A stretch of DNA of 64,000 nucleotides from NCBI RefSeq assembly GCF_040436345.1, contig NC_133237.1, positions 23,813,749 to 23,877,748 of the forward strand, given 5' to 3'. Below the pieces are notes generated by a model. The model did not search any database. It saw only the letters and a program-made list of their open reading frames with translations, and was not told where the DNA came from. Within the stretch, counting starts at the first letter, position 1. Each line of letters starts with the position of its first letter. The DNA comes from Pagrus major (lineage: Eukaryota; Chordata; Actinopteri; Spariformes; Sparidae). Both the position numbers and the translations under genes were made by a program. Shown piece after piece: positions 1 through 15,617 of the stretch.

Positions 1-2080
<2,080 letters not shown>

Positions 2081-2084
2081 GTCC

Positions 2085-2430
2085 TGTGTCCATCTGTGTC
2101 CATTTGTTTGTTTGTTGGTTTGTCAGCAGGATTACACAAATACACACAGAACAGATTTACACGAAACTTGGACAGAGGATGGATCTCGGCCCAGAATAGA
2201 CCCCAGTAAGTTTTTGGTATGGATCTGGATAAATCCTGGATTTTTTTTCTCTCACTTTATTTAACATTGCACAAGAAGGTGTTTTCAACATTTTTCATTA
2301 AATTCACAGGGAATAATGCATGGATTTTGATGAATGAAATCAGGAATAACATCTGAAAATTTAGGTTGGAATTTGTGAGTACAGCACAGTTTGATGTGGA
2401 TCCTAATAAAAATCTATTATTCTTCCTCGA
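2085..2430. repeat. Dispersed-repeat-like element
   Basis: The segment contains 'acgaaacttgg', 'tctcggcccagaatagacc' and 'gtatggatctggataaatcc', then 'tgatgtggatcctaataaa'. From memory this order of phrases belongs to a short dispersed repeat present in many fish and other animal genomes. The ends are not sharply defined and no terminal repeats were found. The family is unassigned. Confidence 0.45.
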
Positions 2431-2589
2431 CACAATAGAGATTATAACTCCATTTACATTGTTTTGTAACTGTAGTGGATGGTTGTTACAGGTCTGGTGA
2501 GCTTAAATTATAGGTAATCTAGGTTTATTGAATTAAAGGGGACTGTTGGGGCTTGGTGGAGGTATGAGCTCTACTGAGTGCTATTTTAG

Positions 2590-2966
2590 TCAAAGTTATG
2601 ACAACATCTTCAGGTCCCTCTGTGATATTTTTCCACAGCAGCATAAAAAAAAAAAAAAGATGTTAAAGTCATGTACAATATGGATGTATTGCTCTGTAGG
2701 CAGGTTTAGAAAATCCCATAAAAAAAATTTGATTTCAGCAAACTTCCCCCAATCCTCGTACAACATCTTCTCAGGTACCTCTGTGATCATTTTTACGTAT
2801 TTTGACGGTTGTGTTTTTTTTAATAGTCTGATGCGAAAATCATAAAAAAAATGTCCCATTCAGTTCTACAGAAGCAGATTTTAAAAATGTCATAATAATA
2901 ATATCAAATTGTTATCAGCAAACTCCACCAGATTCTTGAATAGTTGGTCTCTTGGTATCTCTGATA
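2590..2966. repeat. Three degenerate tandem copies of a roughly 150-175 bp unit
   Basis: The phrase 'acaacatcttc(tc)aggt-cctctgtgat' occurs near 2612 and 2760, and a more diverged form ('ttggtctcttggtatctctgat') near 2945. Copies two and three are preceded by 'tcagcaaact'. This gives spacings of roughly 148 and 175-180 bp. The A-runs between copies differ in length. No coding frame runs through all three. Confidence 0.55.
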
Positions 2967-3017
2967 ATTTTTTAAGTATAGTATTTCCGATTGCACCAGA
3001 CAGTGCTCTGCTCAACA

Positions 3018-3072
3018 CCGGAAGAAGAAAACGCTGGTACGCGAACGCACCGTTTTCCCACAATCCATTGCA
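3018..3072 (+). promoter_or_regulatory. Promoter elements of the + strand zinc-finger gene (ETS and ZNF143-like)
   Basis: A CCGGAAG ETS-type site lies at 3018-3024. A sequence close to the ZNF143/SBS consensus (ttcccacaatccattgca) lies at 3055-3072, about 95 bp before the first ATG. The surrounding 150 bp is locally rich in CpG compared with its flanks and has no TATA box. This is typical of housekeeping-type promoters. The assignment is by motif only. Confidence 0.5.
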
Positions 3073-3167
3073 GGACAGCTCGAGCCTACCGCACACTTGA
3101 TTAAAGAGCAGCGTCGCCACGTTCGGTTTCTTGCCATAATTTCGAAATATCCAGGCTTCCTGTCGAG

Positions 3168-5430
<2,263 letters not shown>

Positions 5431-5711
5431 CTGATCAAATCACATGGTTATTGACAAGAAGTCTAACTGATCAGAATAGCTACTTCTACTAAGTGCTCTC
5501 TGTGGCTCGACATGTGCCAAAATGTCTCTCAAACTCAAACGTGGGTGGAAAATGTAAATTTGAAGTAGTCCCATCAATATCAAAGAAAAACACTTGTTTA
5601 TTTCCATGTGGTCAACAGTGATGCGGTTAAATCTTTGGTGTGTTTTTAGCTTTAATGCCAAGAGAAAGGCTGCAGCAGCAAAACAAGGGTACAGAGAACA
5701 TCTTCCATTTC

Positions 5712-6033
5712 TAGTAGAGCTGCAACAATTAATCGAGTAGTTGTCAATTATTAAACTAATCTCCAACTATTTTGATAACCAATTTATTGGTTAATTTTTG
5801 TAAGGGGAAAAAAAGAAAAAATCTCTGATTCCAGCTTCTTAAATTTGATTATTTTCAGGTTTCATTACTTCTCTATGTCAGTAAACTAAATATCTTTTGG
5901 TTGTGGACAAAACACGACCTTTTCTTTTTGAAAAACTAATTGACATTTTTCTTTTTTTCATAATTTTCTATTACTTTTATAAAACCAAACAACTAATAGG
6001 TCAATCAAGAAAATAGTTGTTGCAGCCCTACTA
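5712..6033. mobile_element. MITE-like element in the 3' UTR of zinc-finger gene A
   Basis: The left end reads tagtagagctgcaacaa, and the reverse complement of the right end reads tagtagggctgcaacaa: 17 bp with one difference. The 322 bp between them is A+T-rich and noncoding. The 'gggctgcaac' terminus is one I associate with widespread non-autonomous DNA transposons of fish. No clear target-site duplication outside the repeats was seen, so the superfamily is not assigned. Confidence 0.7.
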
Positions 6034-6837
6034 TCTGGTGTGCCATTTGAACGGGCAGGATTGGGTTAATTTTATTGGTCTAAATATTTTTGATGCCCTC
6101 AAAAACCCTTTAAAGTTAATTTCACATTTCATGATAGATACGTGTCATTGATCAGGTTAAATTCATTTGCTGCCTACATGTGATGTGACTTGCTCATGCA
6201 AACTATGACAAAAAAAAAAAAAACTTTTGCATGTCGTCATTAAGCTGTAACATGCTCTACATACCTCAGTGTCTAATTTCAGACCACAACAGGCTTGTGT
6301 CAAATAATGCCAAAGTAACTTTTAATAATTGCTCCATTGTTTGCACACACGTAGCACAAACCTTCAAAACTACCTCTTCACAACAATGTAGAAGTAAAAC
6401 AACTCGCTGTTTGCTTCATTCCTCAAGTCTCACCGCTGCTTCCATATGTCATGCCTCATTTCTTGACATTTGACACAATAGAAACGGGATGGGCACTTTT
6501 TCTTTAAAAACTGTTATAAAGGGATGTTGATGATGTTTGTGTGGGTCACATTATATTCAAATGAGTGAGAAATGTTTCATGTCTAAATGTTATTACTATT
6601 TAAAAATGTAGTTGTATGGTTGGTTATAGAAGACAAAGTGTGTTGTCAGTGTGCAGACAAGCCAACCAGTTTGTTTTCTAAATGTAAATCATTTCTGTTC
6701 AAGGACTCATACGTTTTTTATTCTGTACTGAACTGTCATACCTGAAAAGAGCAATTATCTGTACCTATTTTGCCTGTATGATGATTCCCCTGAACAGACC
6801 TCACAGACCCAACTGAGTGAACTTTCTTTGCCCAAGA

Positions 6838-6843
6838 AATAAA
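6838..6843 (+). terminator. Polyadenylation signal of zinc-finger gene A
   Basis: AATAAA followed by a GT/T-rich stretch, 1.4 kb after the stop codon and upstream of the opposing gene's signal at 7075-7080. Earlier weak variants cannot be excluded. Confidence 0.55.
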
Positions 6844-7074
6844 TCTTGTGCTGTTTTTTCCCCCTTTTCACTCAAACCCGCATGCCCCTTAAAGAGCCCC
6901 ATCAGATGTGCATTGTTCTGATTGTCAACGTTTAATATGTAAAGACTCAACTGACAAAACTGATTCTTCCAAGTTCAATGCAACTTGAGTTTCGATTAGA
7001 CAAAGTAATTAATACTTTATAAGGAGAGTTCTATGAAATAAAATTTTCATCAACAAGTGAACATAAACGTCTTT

Positions 7075-7080
7075 TTTATT
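7075..7080 (-). terminator. Polyadenylation signal of zinc-finger gene B
   Basis: AATAAA on the minus strand about 235 bp beyond the stop codon of the minus-strand zinc-finger gene. With the + strand signal at 6838 this defines a compact convergent 3' region of about 230 bp. Confidence 0.55.
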
Positions 7081-7314
7081 GTAAAGACACAAACGACTGC
7101 TGCTACTGCTAACTGCTTAAAAAAAAAAAAAAAAACTGACAAAAACAGAACATTTCAGTCCACACCTATTTTTTATAAGCACAATATTACAAACAAGTCA
7201 TTACAAACATGACACTGAACTTCCCTTACACGAATAAAAGAAGTGGTACGTGATGCCGTCAGTTAACACTGCTGCTGACCATGTACCACATCAGTCGCTG
7301 ACAGGTTTCAGCCA

Positions 7315-9362
7315 TCATTTAAGAGGTCTCAAAGCTATGGGCTTTTCTCCCACGACCTCACGATTTCTGTGTGCCATTAAATGATGGTTGAGGTTGACCT
7401 TCTGTGTGAAGGTCTTCCCACATCGAACACAGCGGAACGGTCTCTCTCCAGTGTGGATTCGTATGTGACATTTCAGATTCCCTTTCTGGGTGAACCCTTT
7501 CCCACACAAGCTGCACCTGTAGGGTTTCTCTCCCGTGTGGACGACATAGTGAATCCTCAGAGCCGATGGGTTCGCAAAGTTCTTTCCGCACAAGTGACAC
7601 GACTTGGTGACTCTCTGAGAGGGAACTGGAGCCACGCAGGTGTGCGAGTTCAACTTGTTCCTGTGAGGGAAATGCTGCTTACAAATATTGCAAAAGTTTG
7701 ACTTGTGTGACTTCATGTGGTGTGTTAAAGTGCCCTTGTGGAAAAATGCCCTGCTACATATTTGACAAATGAATTTGTCTCTCCTTGGATCTCTGGTGGG
7801 TTCAGCATTTAACACGTTACACACATCATGTGAATCATCCAGGCCAGAGCTGTTTTCAGGGATGTTAGGAGGTAATGTTTGCTGCTCATTGTGGCTGGGC
7901 CCACCTTCAGCATTCATCGCTGGCTCCTGCTGACTTTCTTGAACAAACTGTACATCATCATCATCATCATCATCATCATCGTCCTCTTCAATTGGAATAA
8001 TATGAGTGCTGAAGGCCTCCTCTGTGTCATTAATGGATATCAGCTGCATGGACGGTTCTTCAACACCACCTGCAGACGCAACCTGTTCTCCCTCCTGATC
8101 AAATGACAGGCTGCAGGTGCTCCCATCTGCCGAGTACCCAACGGACAGCTGCTCTGGTTCCTCCGCCAGGATTTCTTCATGTTCTGTTGCATTAGAATAC
8201 AAAGTCAAACACTCAAAAAGCATTGAAAGGCTGCAGCGTGTATTCTCTCATGACAACATTCCTTCATTCTCTTACCTTCAGTGTTAAGTGTTTCCGGCTG
8301 GCAGCTGCTGGCAACGTCCTCCACAAAATCGTTGTCTTTGATCTCAGTCACAGTAATTTGGCCAGACAGCGTCGCCACAGACTGCAATATAGGAAAAGAC
8401 AGAATGTTAAACAGTAGTTCAATACAGCAACATTTTCTGTGACAGCAATGCTTTACCGGTCAAGTCAAAAATCAAGGAAAAGCATCTTTAGATTATTAAA
8501 CTTTTATTTGTTATTAGTAAAAAAAAATCATAATATTGCTTTATAGAGCTTTCTAATTGCTTTGTTTTTGAGGTGGCATTTTAAAACCATTATTTCCTTT
8601 TGAAAACATGTCTATACTATATAATAATAATAATCTAATCTAATAATTTATAATCTAAATAACATGGGCCAGAGTTCAGACATGAGTCATGTCATCTATA
8701 CTCCAATTATTATTGTTTTTCAGTGTGCATAAGCAGACTTTTTATTTGCAATATTAAGAACATGGATATTTTTGATTCTTGAAGACTGTACACTTTATTT
8801 TTTAGTTTCTAAACTCTTGTTTATTGCCATGTAATACCTCTGTGAATCTTCCTCTTACTTTCTCAGAGGACTGTGGTGAGTCTGTGACTCTCTCCAGGCT
8901 GTATGGGTCTCTGTCTTTCCACAGGTCCATGCACCAGTCTTTTCCAAAAATCCCCTCGATGGTGGGAGACACAGACACTGAGGAGACGTCAAACAATAAG
9001 GGTGAAACACGCCAGTAAACACAGAGGCGATGCAGATTATTTCTGTTGCTGCTGTGAGACTCACCATGAGCCTCCCCGTCTGTGTGGCAGACAGTTTGCA
9101 CGCCCACGCTGCGATAACTTTGACCAAACTCGGGGGCGTCGCCTCTCACAGCCGTCAGCTCGCCCTCCAGACTGTTCACTCTCTCTGCCAGGGACGAATT
9201 GGCAGCCAGGAGCCGAGACAACTCCAACCGGAGCTCAGTCGAGTCCTCGTCCACCAGTTTGCAGACCTGACTCAGGACAGTCCTGGCCATCGTCTCCATG
9301 ATGGAGGAGAGCTGAGAGTGGAAAGTGAGGCGGCTCGCCATCACTGACGTGGGCTGCAACAT
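7315..9362 (-). CDS. C2H2 zinc-finger protein with fish-type N-terminal domain (copy B)
   Basis: Probable DNA-binding transcription factor, paralogous to the gene at 3168-5430. Exons in transcript order are 9362-9065, 8977-8859, 8381-8276 and 8183-7315, giving 463 aa. A second in-frame donor would extend exon 2 to 8838 (470 aa); the one at 8859 has the better GTAAGA consensus. The upstream ATG (9362) gives seven extra residues. The ATG at 9341 has the better context and fits copy A better. Exon 1 is coiled-coil-like (LSRLLAANSSLAERVNSLE). Exon 2 has IFGKDWCMDLW. Exon 3 is 106 bp, the same as in copy A. The last exon has an acidic run of ten Asp near residues 242-251, then five finger units from about residue 312. 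The second unit ends in C instead of the last H. Linkers are TGEKPY and TGERPF. The transcription start is close to that of vac14 on the other strand. Confidence 0.88.
7953..7981 (-). repeat. Coding trinucleotide (GAT)n repeat in zinc-finger gene B
   Basis: About nine ATC units on the + strand encode the poly-aspartate run of the minus-strand protein. It keeps the reading frame, so length variation would change only the number of Asp residues. Confidence 0.9.
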
Positions 9363-9692
9363 CCCCGCTCACCAGTTAGAGACGCAAATATGAGTAAAAG
9401 TGAAGCACTGACACTGTTAGCTAATTTAAAAATGGTGCATTGGCTGTATACGTAGCCAATGAAGCTAATTTGCGCTAACGGTGCTCCCAGAGCGGGACCC
9501 AAATAAATGTAGCAACTGTCACGTGCTTCCGGCGGATGTAGCCGGTCAGCTGCGCTGTATTACAGGACTTCCTGGTCTGCGACTGTAATCGATGCATTTT
9601 GTGATATAAACGATCATAGATGCGGACGGTTTTCACGCGTAAAAAAGCGCAGATTTCAGCAGAGAGACTCGGGTTTGACCGCAGCTGCCGAC
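9363..9692. promoter_or_regulatory. Divergent promoter region between zinc-finger gene B and vac14
   Basis: Only about 330 bp separate the two start codons. The interval is rich in CpG and has no TATA box in a sensible place. It holds GTCACGTG at 9518-9525, directly followed by CTTCCGG (reverse of an ETS CCGGAAG site) at 9526-9532. GTCACGTG fits the TFEB/USF E-box and is the core of the CLEAR element found near lysosomal genes, which would suit vac14. No experiment supports this here. Confidence 0.6.
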
Positions 9693-12065
9693 ATGAACAC
9701 GGAGAAGGACTTCTCGCCGCTGACGCCCAACATCGTGCGGGCTCTGAATGACAAACTGTACGAGAAGAGGAAAGTCGCAGCTCTAGAAATTGAGAAGCTG
9801 GTTCGGGAGTTTGTGGCTCAGAATAACTCCACTCAAATCAGACATGTTATCCAGATCCTGGCCTCGGAGTTTGCGCTTTCCCAGCACCCCCACAGCCGGA
9901 AGGGGGGTCTTATCGGACTGGCAGCCTGCTCCATCGCCCTCGGGAAGGACTCGGGTCTGTATCTGAAGGAGCTGATTGAGCCTGTGCTCACGTGTTTTAA
10001 TGACTCAGACAGCCGTCTGCGCTACTATGCGTGTGAAGCCCTCTATAATATAGTCAAGGTGGCCAGGGGAGCCGTGCTGCCCCACTTCAACCTGCTCTTT
10101 GATGGACTCAGCAAGCTTGCAGCAGACCCGGACCCCAATGTGAAAAGTGGGTCCGAGCTCCTGGACAGACTGCTGAAAGACATTGTGACAGAGAGTAACA
10201 AGTTCGACCTAGTGGCGTTTGTCCCCCTGCTCAGAGAGAGAATCTACTCCAATAATCAGTACGCTCGTCAGTTCATCATCTCCTGGATCCATGTTTTGGA
10301 GTCTGTGCCGGACATCAACCTGTTAGACTACCTCCCCGAGATCCTGGACGGGCTCTTCCAGATCCTGGGAGACAACAGCAAGGAGATCCGCAGGATGTGT
10401 GAGGTGGTGCTGGGAGAGTTTCTGAAGGAGATAAAGAAAACCCCCTCCAGCGTGAAATTTGCGGAGATGGCCAACATTCTCGTCATCCACTGCCAGGTAG
10501 CAGACGAAACAAAGCTCACAAACGACCTGATCCAGCTGACGGCTATGACCTGGATGAGAGAGTTTATCCAGCTTGCAGGTAGAGTGATGCTCCCCTACTC
10601 CTCTGGCATCCTAACTGCAGTGCTGCCTTGCCTTTCCTACGATGACAGAAAGAAGAATACCAAAGAAGCGGCCAGTGCCTGTAATTACAGTCTGATGAAG
10701 CTGGTGACTCCTGAGGACGATGAGGAGGAGGAGGAGGAGAAAAGTGGAAGCACAGAGTCGCCGTCGAGAGAAGACGGCCAGCCTAAGTCGGAGGCAGACG
10801 GCAATGATATGTTAAATGCGTCACAAGAGTCTGTTGGTCTCAGTAATATCAGCTTCTTCACTCCAACGAGTGCTGACAGGCCTCTGGTAACTCTGGACCT
10901 GGATGGTATTGTTCAGGTGTTGGACCGGCACCTCCACGACTCCTCCACTGGCATGATGACCCGCATAGCTGTGCTCAAATGGGTCTACCACCTCTACATC
11001 AAGACACCACGCAAAATGTTCCGCCACACAGACAGCCTGTTTCCCATGCTGCTGAAAACACTGTCCGATGAGTCCGATGAGGTGATACTGAAAGATCTGG
11101 AGGTGTTGGCCGAGATAGCGTCATCTCCTGCCGGCCAAACGGACCAAGTCGGCTCCTGCGACAGCACTGACCACAAACTGGAGCTCAAGGTCCCAGAGAG
11201 CGCCAAGCCAGGACAGCAGCCCAGCACAGGCTCCAAAGCAGTGGACTCGTCCCCCTCCACTCCCAGTATGAACTCCTATTTTTACAAGTTCATGATCAAC
11301 CTGCTGAAACGCTTCAGTCTGGAGAGGAAGCTTCTGGAGAACAGAGGAGCTTTCATCATCAGGCAGCTCTGTCTGTTGCTTCATGCAGAGAACATCTTTC
11401 ATTCCATGGCTGACATCTTGCTGAAGGAGGAGGACCTCAAATTTGCTTCCACCATGGTCCAGACTCTCAACACCATCCTGCTCACCTCGGCTGAGCTCTT
11501 CCAGTTACGCAACCAGCTGAAGGACCTGCGATCTCAGGAGAGCTGCACTTTGTTTTGCTGCCTGTATCGTTCCTGGTGCCACAACCCTGTGGCCACCGTG
11601 TCACTCTGCTTCCTCACACAGAACTACAAGCACGCCTATGATCTCATCCAGAAGTTTGGAGACCTGGAGGTGACAGTAGACTTCCTGATGGAGGTTGACA
11701 AACTGGTACAGCTCATCGAGAGCCCCATTTTCACCTACCTGCGGCTGCAGCTCCTAGATGTGGAGAACAACCCTTACCTGATAAAGGCACTGTATGGCCT
11801 GCTGATGCTGCTGCCACAGAGCCAGGCCTTCCAGCTGCTCTCCCACCGCTTGCGGTGCGTCCCCAACCCAGAGCTCATGAGGACAGTTGATGAATCCAAG
11901 TATATGGACTCTAAACAGCAAGTGGCCTCCAGACGTGCCTCTCACACTCAGATTGATTACAGCGAGCTGCTCCAGCACTTTGACCGCGTTCAGAGCAAAC
12001 ACCTGGAGGTCCGACACCAACGCTCTGGACGTGCCTCTGATCACCCCGACAGAAAGCTGATGTGA
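9693..12065 (+). CDS. vac14: Vac14, scaffold of the PIKfyve-FIG4 complex; single-exon gene
   Basis: Scaffold protein that holds PIKfyve and the phosphatase FIG4 on endolysosomal membranes and so controls PI(3,5)P2. The start is the ATG of [20 protein letters not shown], which matches the vertebrate N-terminus (human MNPEKDF). An in-frame TTG 18 bp upstream is not the likely start. The product is 790 aa against 782 in human. Alpha-helical HEAT-type repeats run through the N-terminal half, including the conserved segment around [20 protein letters not shown]. An acidic insert ([10 protein letters not shown]) lies near residues 338-350. The conserved C-terminal region follows, ending [20 protein letters not shown] and RHQRSGR. 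No stop or frameshift was seen. The odd point is that there are no introns over 2.37 kb, whereas mammalian VAC14 has many. This suggests an expressed retrogene or a replaced locus. A poly(A) signal is at 12902. Confidence 0.96.
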   Translation: MNTEKDFSPLTPNIVRALNDKLYEKRKVAALEIEKLVREFVAQNNSTQIRHVIQILASEFALSQHPHSRKGGLIGLAACSIALGKDSGLYLKELIEPVLTCFNDSDSRLRYYACEALYNIVKVARGAVLPHFNLLFDGLSKLAADPDPNVKSGSELLDRLLKDIVTESNKFDLVAFVPLLRERIYSNNQYARQFIISWIHVLESVPDINLLDYLPEILDGLFQILGDNSKEIRRMCEVVLGEFLKEIKKTPSSVKFAEMANILVIHCQVADETKLTNDLIQLTAMTWMREFIQLAGRVMLPYSSGILTAVLPCLSYDDRKKNTKEAASACNYSLMKLVTPEDDEEEEEEKSGSTESPSREDGQPKSEADGNDMLNASQESVGLSNISFFTPTSADRPLVTLDLDGIVQVLDRHLHDSSTGMMTRIAVLKWVYHLYIKTPRKMFRHTDSLFPMLLKTLSDESDEVILKDLEVLAEIASSPAGQTDQVGSCDSTDHKLELKVPESAKPGQQPSTGSKAVDSSPSTPSMNSYFYKFMINLLKRFSLERKLLENRGAFIIRQLCLLLHAENIFHSMADILLKEEDLKFASTMVQTLNTILLTSAELFQLRNQLKDLRSQESCTLFCCLYRSWCHNPVATVSLCFLTQNYKHAYDLIQKFGDLEVTVDFLMEVDKLVQLIESPIFTYLRLQLLDVENNPYLIKALYGLLMLLPQSQAFQLLSHRLRCVPNPELMRTVDESKYMDSKQQVASRRASHTQIDYSELLQHFDRVQSKHLEVRHQRSGRASDHPDRKLM

Positions 12066-13827
12066 GGTCATTGTGCCAAATCTGGTCCCTGAGGACAGCC
12101 ATAGGCGAGAGAAAAATGTTACGGGCAAGAAGAGTATAGTATAAAGTTGTACTGGAAATGATTATTAAGATGCTATTGAATCCAAAAAGTATTAAGTATG
12201 ATTAAAAACTGTCTTGTAAGAGAAGCACTGGGTATACAATGTCAAAAACAACTTATATGTTTGTACATTTCTTTGCTAATAATGAGGAGAATGTTCTGTA
12301 ACATAAGAAAAAAAACATTTTAAACAGATTTAATACACGTCAGACTACACAGACAAATCAAAGTTATTACTTTCCTGAGAGATTTGAAGGATGTACATAA
12401 AATCTCATATATCATAAATTGTCGTGGTGATAATATGGTCATATCCCGAGTTTTCATGATTCACTATCAGCAGTTAAGATTTGTTCCAGGCAAGTGAAAT
12501 GGTCACAGCGCTTCAAGTGTATCTGATTTGCATTTCACTGTTAAATACTTCTGTCATTCAATGTCCATGTGAACCACAGTACTTTCATGGTGTATCCTGT
12601 CGAGCAGTATGGATAGAGCATGCGTTCAGGGTTGCCTTAATCTCTTGTCAGCCAGAAAAACAAATCTCACATGTAGATTATTGAGCCAGCTCAAGTGAGA
12701 GTTCAAACTTTGGAAGCCATGGATGACTGAACTCTGGCTCAAACTGTGGGCTCATGTTGTCGTGTCACCTCTGTTTCACAGAAAGTTTACCATACTTTTA
12801 ATTGTATTCCTTTCTTATCTTCAAAATGTGTGTATTTCTCTTTGTACAGTGTCCATTTATCTTTAAAAGATTCACCCTTTGTCATTCCTCTGTGAAAAAT
12901 CAATAAAGTGGACCATGTGATCAAAAAAGTCCCTTTTTTTATCCACATATTAAAAAAAGCTATGTCATTAGAATTAGTGGTTTGAAGTGTGTGTGTGCGG
13001 GATGGAGGAGAAAAAGGCAGCAAACACATTAGTGCTACTAATGACCTGTTTCCTGTCCGGGGATACATCCTGCATGACCTGCAGCCTTTTGAAAACGATG
13101 TAGTCGATACTTTTGATTTATTGTTATAAATAGGCTCATTATACATCAAGCCCCAAATGTCCACTAATAAATCAGTTTTACTTCTTTAAATCGAGTAAAT
13201 GCATTATTAACTTTGCCTTTAGGTTTCTGTAGCGATTATGAGCTTGTAATACAGACGGGGCTCTATTGAAGCAAATTAATAGTAAAAATAAATCGCATTA
13301 AGAATGTCCTCTGAAATATGGCTTGTGATTTTTTTATAGAATAGTAAAAACGATCCTTTAATCTGTTCAAATGCTTCTTAAACCTTAAATTATACAAAAT
13401 CTTAATGGTACTGGCGAATTACATAAATATATATTTAAATTAAACTATGACAGAGTTGGTGTTTTTACTTAATAAGAAGCCAAAGCATAAAATGATTTTA
13501 ACATTTGAATGATGCAGTAGTACAAGATTACCTGCTTCAAAATGATATTAAGGCATGAACTGATATAAAATATAGAGCTCATTGCACAAACTCACAGTAG
13601 CTCATTATGAAGCTCATATATTTTATGAGCATGATTTGAAACTGACCTCAAAACCTGCCTTCAATGTGCATGTTATTTATGGTGAAATTAGAGGAGCTGG
13701 GTCTTCTCTCTCCCCTTACGCAGGACCATAACCAGTTGAAATCACATGGTACATACTGTACATACAGTGTATACTGTATGTCCCACTGCCTGGTGGAGGC
13801 CCATCAGTGCTGCATTGAATTTCACAG
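12066..13827. other. vac14 3' UTR and intergenic DNA
   Basis: A+T-rich sequence without a recognisable gene. AATAAA at 12902-12907 is the best end for the vac14 transcript. No clear poly(A) tract or flanking direct repeat that would mark a recent retro-insertion was seen after the vac14 stop. The rest has no repeat that I could place. Confidence 0.6.
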
Positions 13828-14166
13828 ATGGAGGTTGACATCTCATGCCAGGGTGTGGACGATTCCTGCTGCGCTCTGTGTGCGGAAATCTTCCTGTCTC
13901 CAGTGGTCCTCTGCTGCATCGACTGTGATCTGAGCTTTTGTAACTCTTGTTTGGAGCAATTCTGGATACAACATGGTACTAAAGAGTGTCCTCTCTGCTT
14001 TAAAGAGAGCATTGGACTTCCACGTAAGTCATGTGAAGCACATGGAAATAGACTGGTACTCCTCTGTGTGGCTGATCTGGAGCCTGTCTGCTCTACATGC
14101 CAAACAACAGGCCTGCATATGAATCACAGAGTGTATCCCATAAAGGAGGCATTCACTGATTGTAAG
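13828..14166 (+). CDS. Extra RING/B-box exon upstream of the TRIM35-like gene (partial duplicate or alternative first exon)
   Basis: Reads 113 codons from an ATG to a phase-0 donor after DCK (GTAAGA). This is the same junction as in the complete exon at 16632-17033. The B-box looks whole (CEAHGNRLVLLC, then CSTC and HMNHRVYP). The RING keeps CALC and CPLC, but where the neighbour has CRHRFC this one has CDLSFC, so the zinc-binding histidine is missing. The linker between RING and B-box is shorter than in the neighbour. No coiled-coil or SPRY exon of its own was found before 16.6 kb. It could splice in frame to the exon at 17902 as an alternative start, or it may be a stranded fragment of a tandem duplication. 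Function is unknown. The open frame suggests it is either young or still used. Confidence 0.7.
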
Positions 14167-14741
14167 GTAAGATTATTAAAAAATCATTCTGTTCTTTCTT
14201 TGAGTGCTGCACGACACAGGGGGCATGCGTAATGTATCTATAGGTCAAGCATGTAGGTTATACTTTAACATGATGAATGATCTTTATCTTAGACAATGAT
14301 TTATGCAGACTCGTAATGTTGAAACTGAAAATGGAAAACTTCAGTTTCACGTGAGGACTCCCTGCTCCTCCCCATGGGCTTTGTAGGCTATGCACTGCAG
14401 TAAAATGACTGTCATCTTCCTCATTATTTCTGTTCCTCTCTGAATGAGCTTCCTGCACACACACGCACGCAGATGAGTGTGAACATTTAAACCCACACAG
14501 CAAAGCAATCCATCTGTCTTTTCCCAATTAATTTCATCTCAACTGTTTTGAAACCATTTTCAGTTTAATAAACTGTAGTTTGAGCAGAACAGCTTCTTCT
14601 TCAACCATAACTTTAAATTGCGTGATGGAAAATTGTCATGAAATATTTAAAACACATAAAACTGACTTTTTATAAAAGGAAATGCAAATTAAAAGCAGCA
14701 TCTGTTATCTGCCTAGTAACCATTAGTAATCTGGCATGGCC

Positions 14742-14773
14742 ACAGTGTGTGTGTCTGTGTGTGTGTGTGTGGG
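14742..14773. repeat. (GT)n microsatellite
   Basis: A short GT run with one interrupting C, between the extra RING exon and the TRIM35-like gene. Confidence 0.85.
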
Positions 14774-15097
14774 TGCACAGAGGATCTGTTTACTGTTACT
14801 ATCAATGGCTCTGAACTGCTGCCCCGACACGGGCACTGACTCAAATCAAATTTTCACTTTGGCTTCTTAACAAGCCTGTCACTTATTTGGTAAGGGATTG
14901 CTCAGGGCGGGTGAGTGAAAATAAAAGTTTATTATTTATCACACAGAGTGGACTTAATGACTCTTGTTGGACTCTTATCCTGTAACGTTAGCATTGTTTT
15001 GCCATGCTGTGGCATATTACAAGGCTTTCAGGGGAGTGTAAACATACAAATACAATTATACCTGTCTATTATTCTAAAACTTAGCATAATAATATCT

Positions 15098-15518
15098 TAA
15101 AGGTCCAGTGTGTAGGATTTAGGGGGGTTTGGAGGCAAAATGATATATGATATACATAACCACACTAATGTTCATTAGTGTAAAATTGATGTGTTTTCGT
15201 CACCTCAAAATGAGCCTTTTGTATGTACAGAGGGAGCAGCCCCTCTTCATGGATGCAATAAGGGAAATGTGGATGCAGCATTAGAGTTGTAGCACCGCCC
15301 ATTTTTAGGAAAGTTGCTCAGTGGTGCATGATACCAAAAAAGCTAACCAACCAAGCTGTGGGGCCCATAGAGTGTGTATACTTGAGTCTTCCCCTGGTCG
15401 AGCCCGCTAACTTCCAGTTTAGCCCCGAGCTAACTTGAATGGGAGTAGGGGTATTCAGTTGGTTATAAACAGTATTCACACTGCCAGATGCCACTAAAAC
15501 CCACACACTGGATCTTTA
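15098..15518. mobile_element. MITE-like element with 25-bp terminal inverted repeats
   Basis: The left end is taaaggtccagtgtgtagga. The reverse complement of the right end is taaagatccagtgtgtgggt. The match covers 25 bp with three differences. The 421-bp element is noncoding. I recognise the 'ggtccagtgtgtaggattta' terminus as a very common short DNA element of perch-like fish. Target-site duplication is not clear. Confidence 0.75.
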
Positions 15519-15617
15519 GGTAATGTCAATATAAAGAATAACGTCTCAAGAAGCTATTATATGTAACCATTAACTAGACATTTAGTTGCTACAGATACAG
15601 TAAACACTCTAAAACTC

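Noticed and set aside
9675-9692. Start of vac14 at 9675
   Set aside because: The codon at 9675 is TTG. The ATG at 9693 matches the conserved vertebrate N-terminus.
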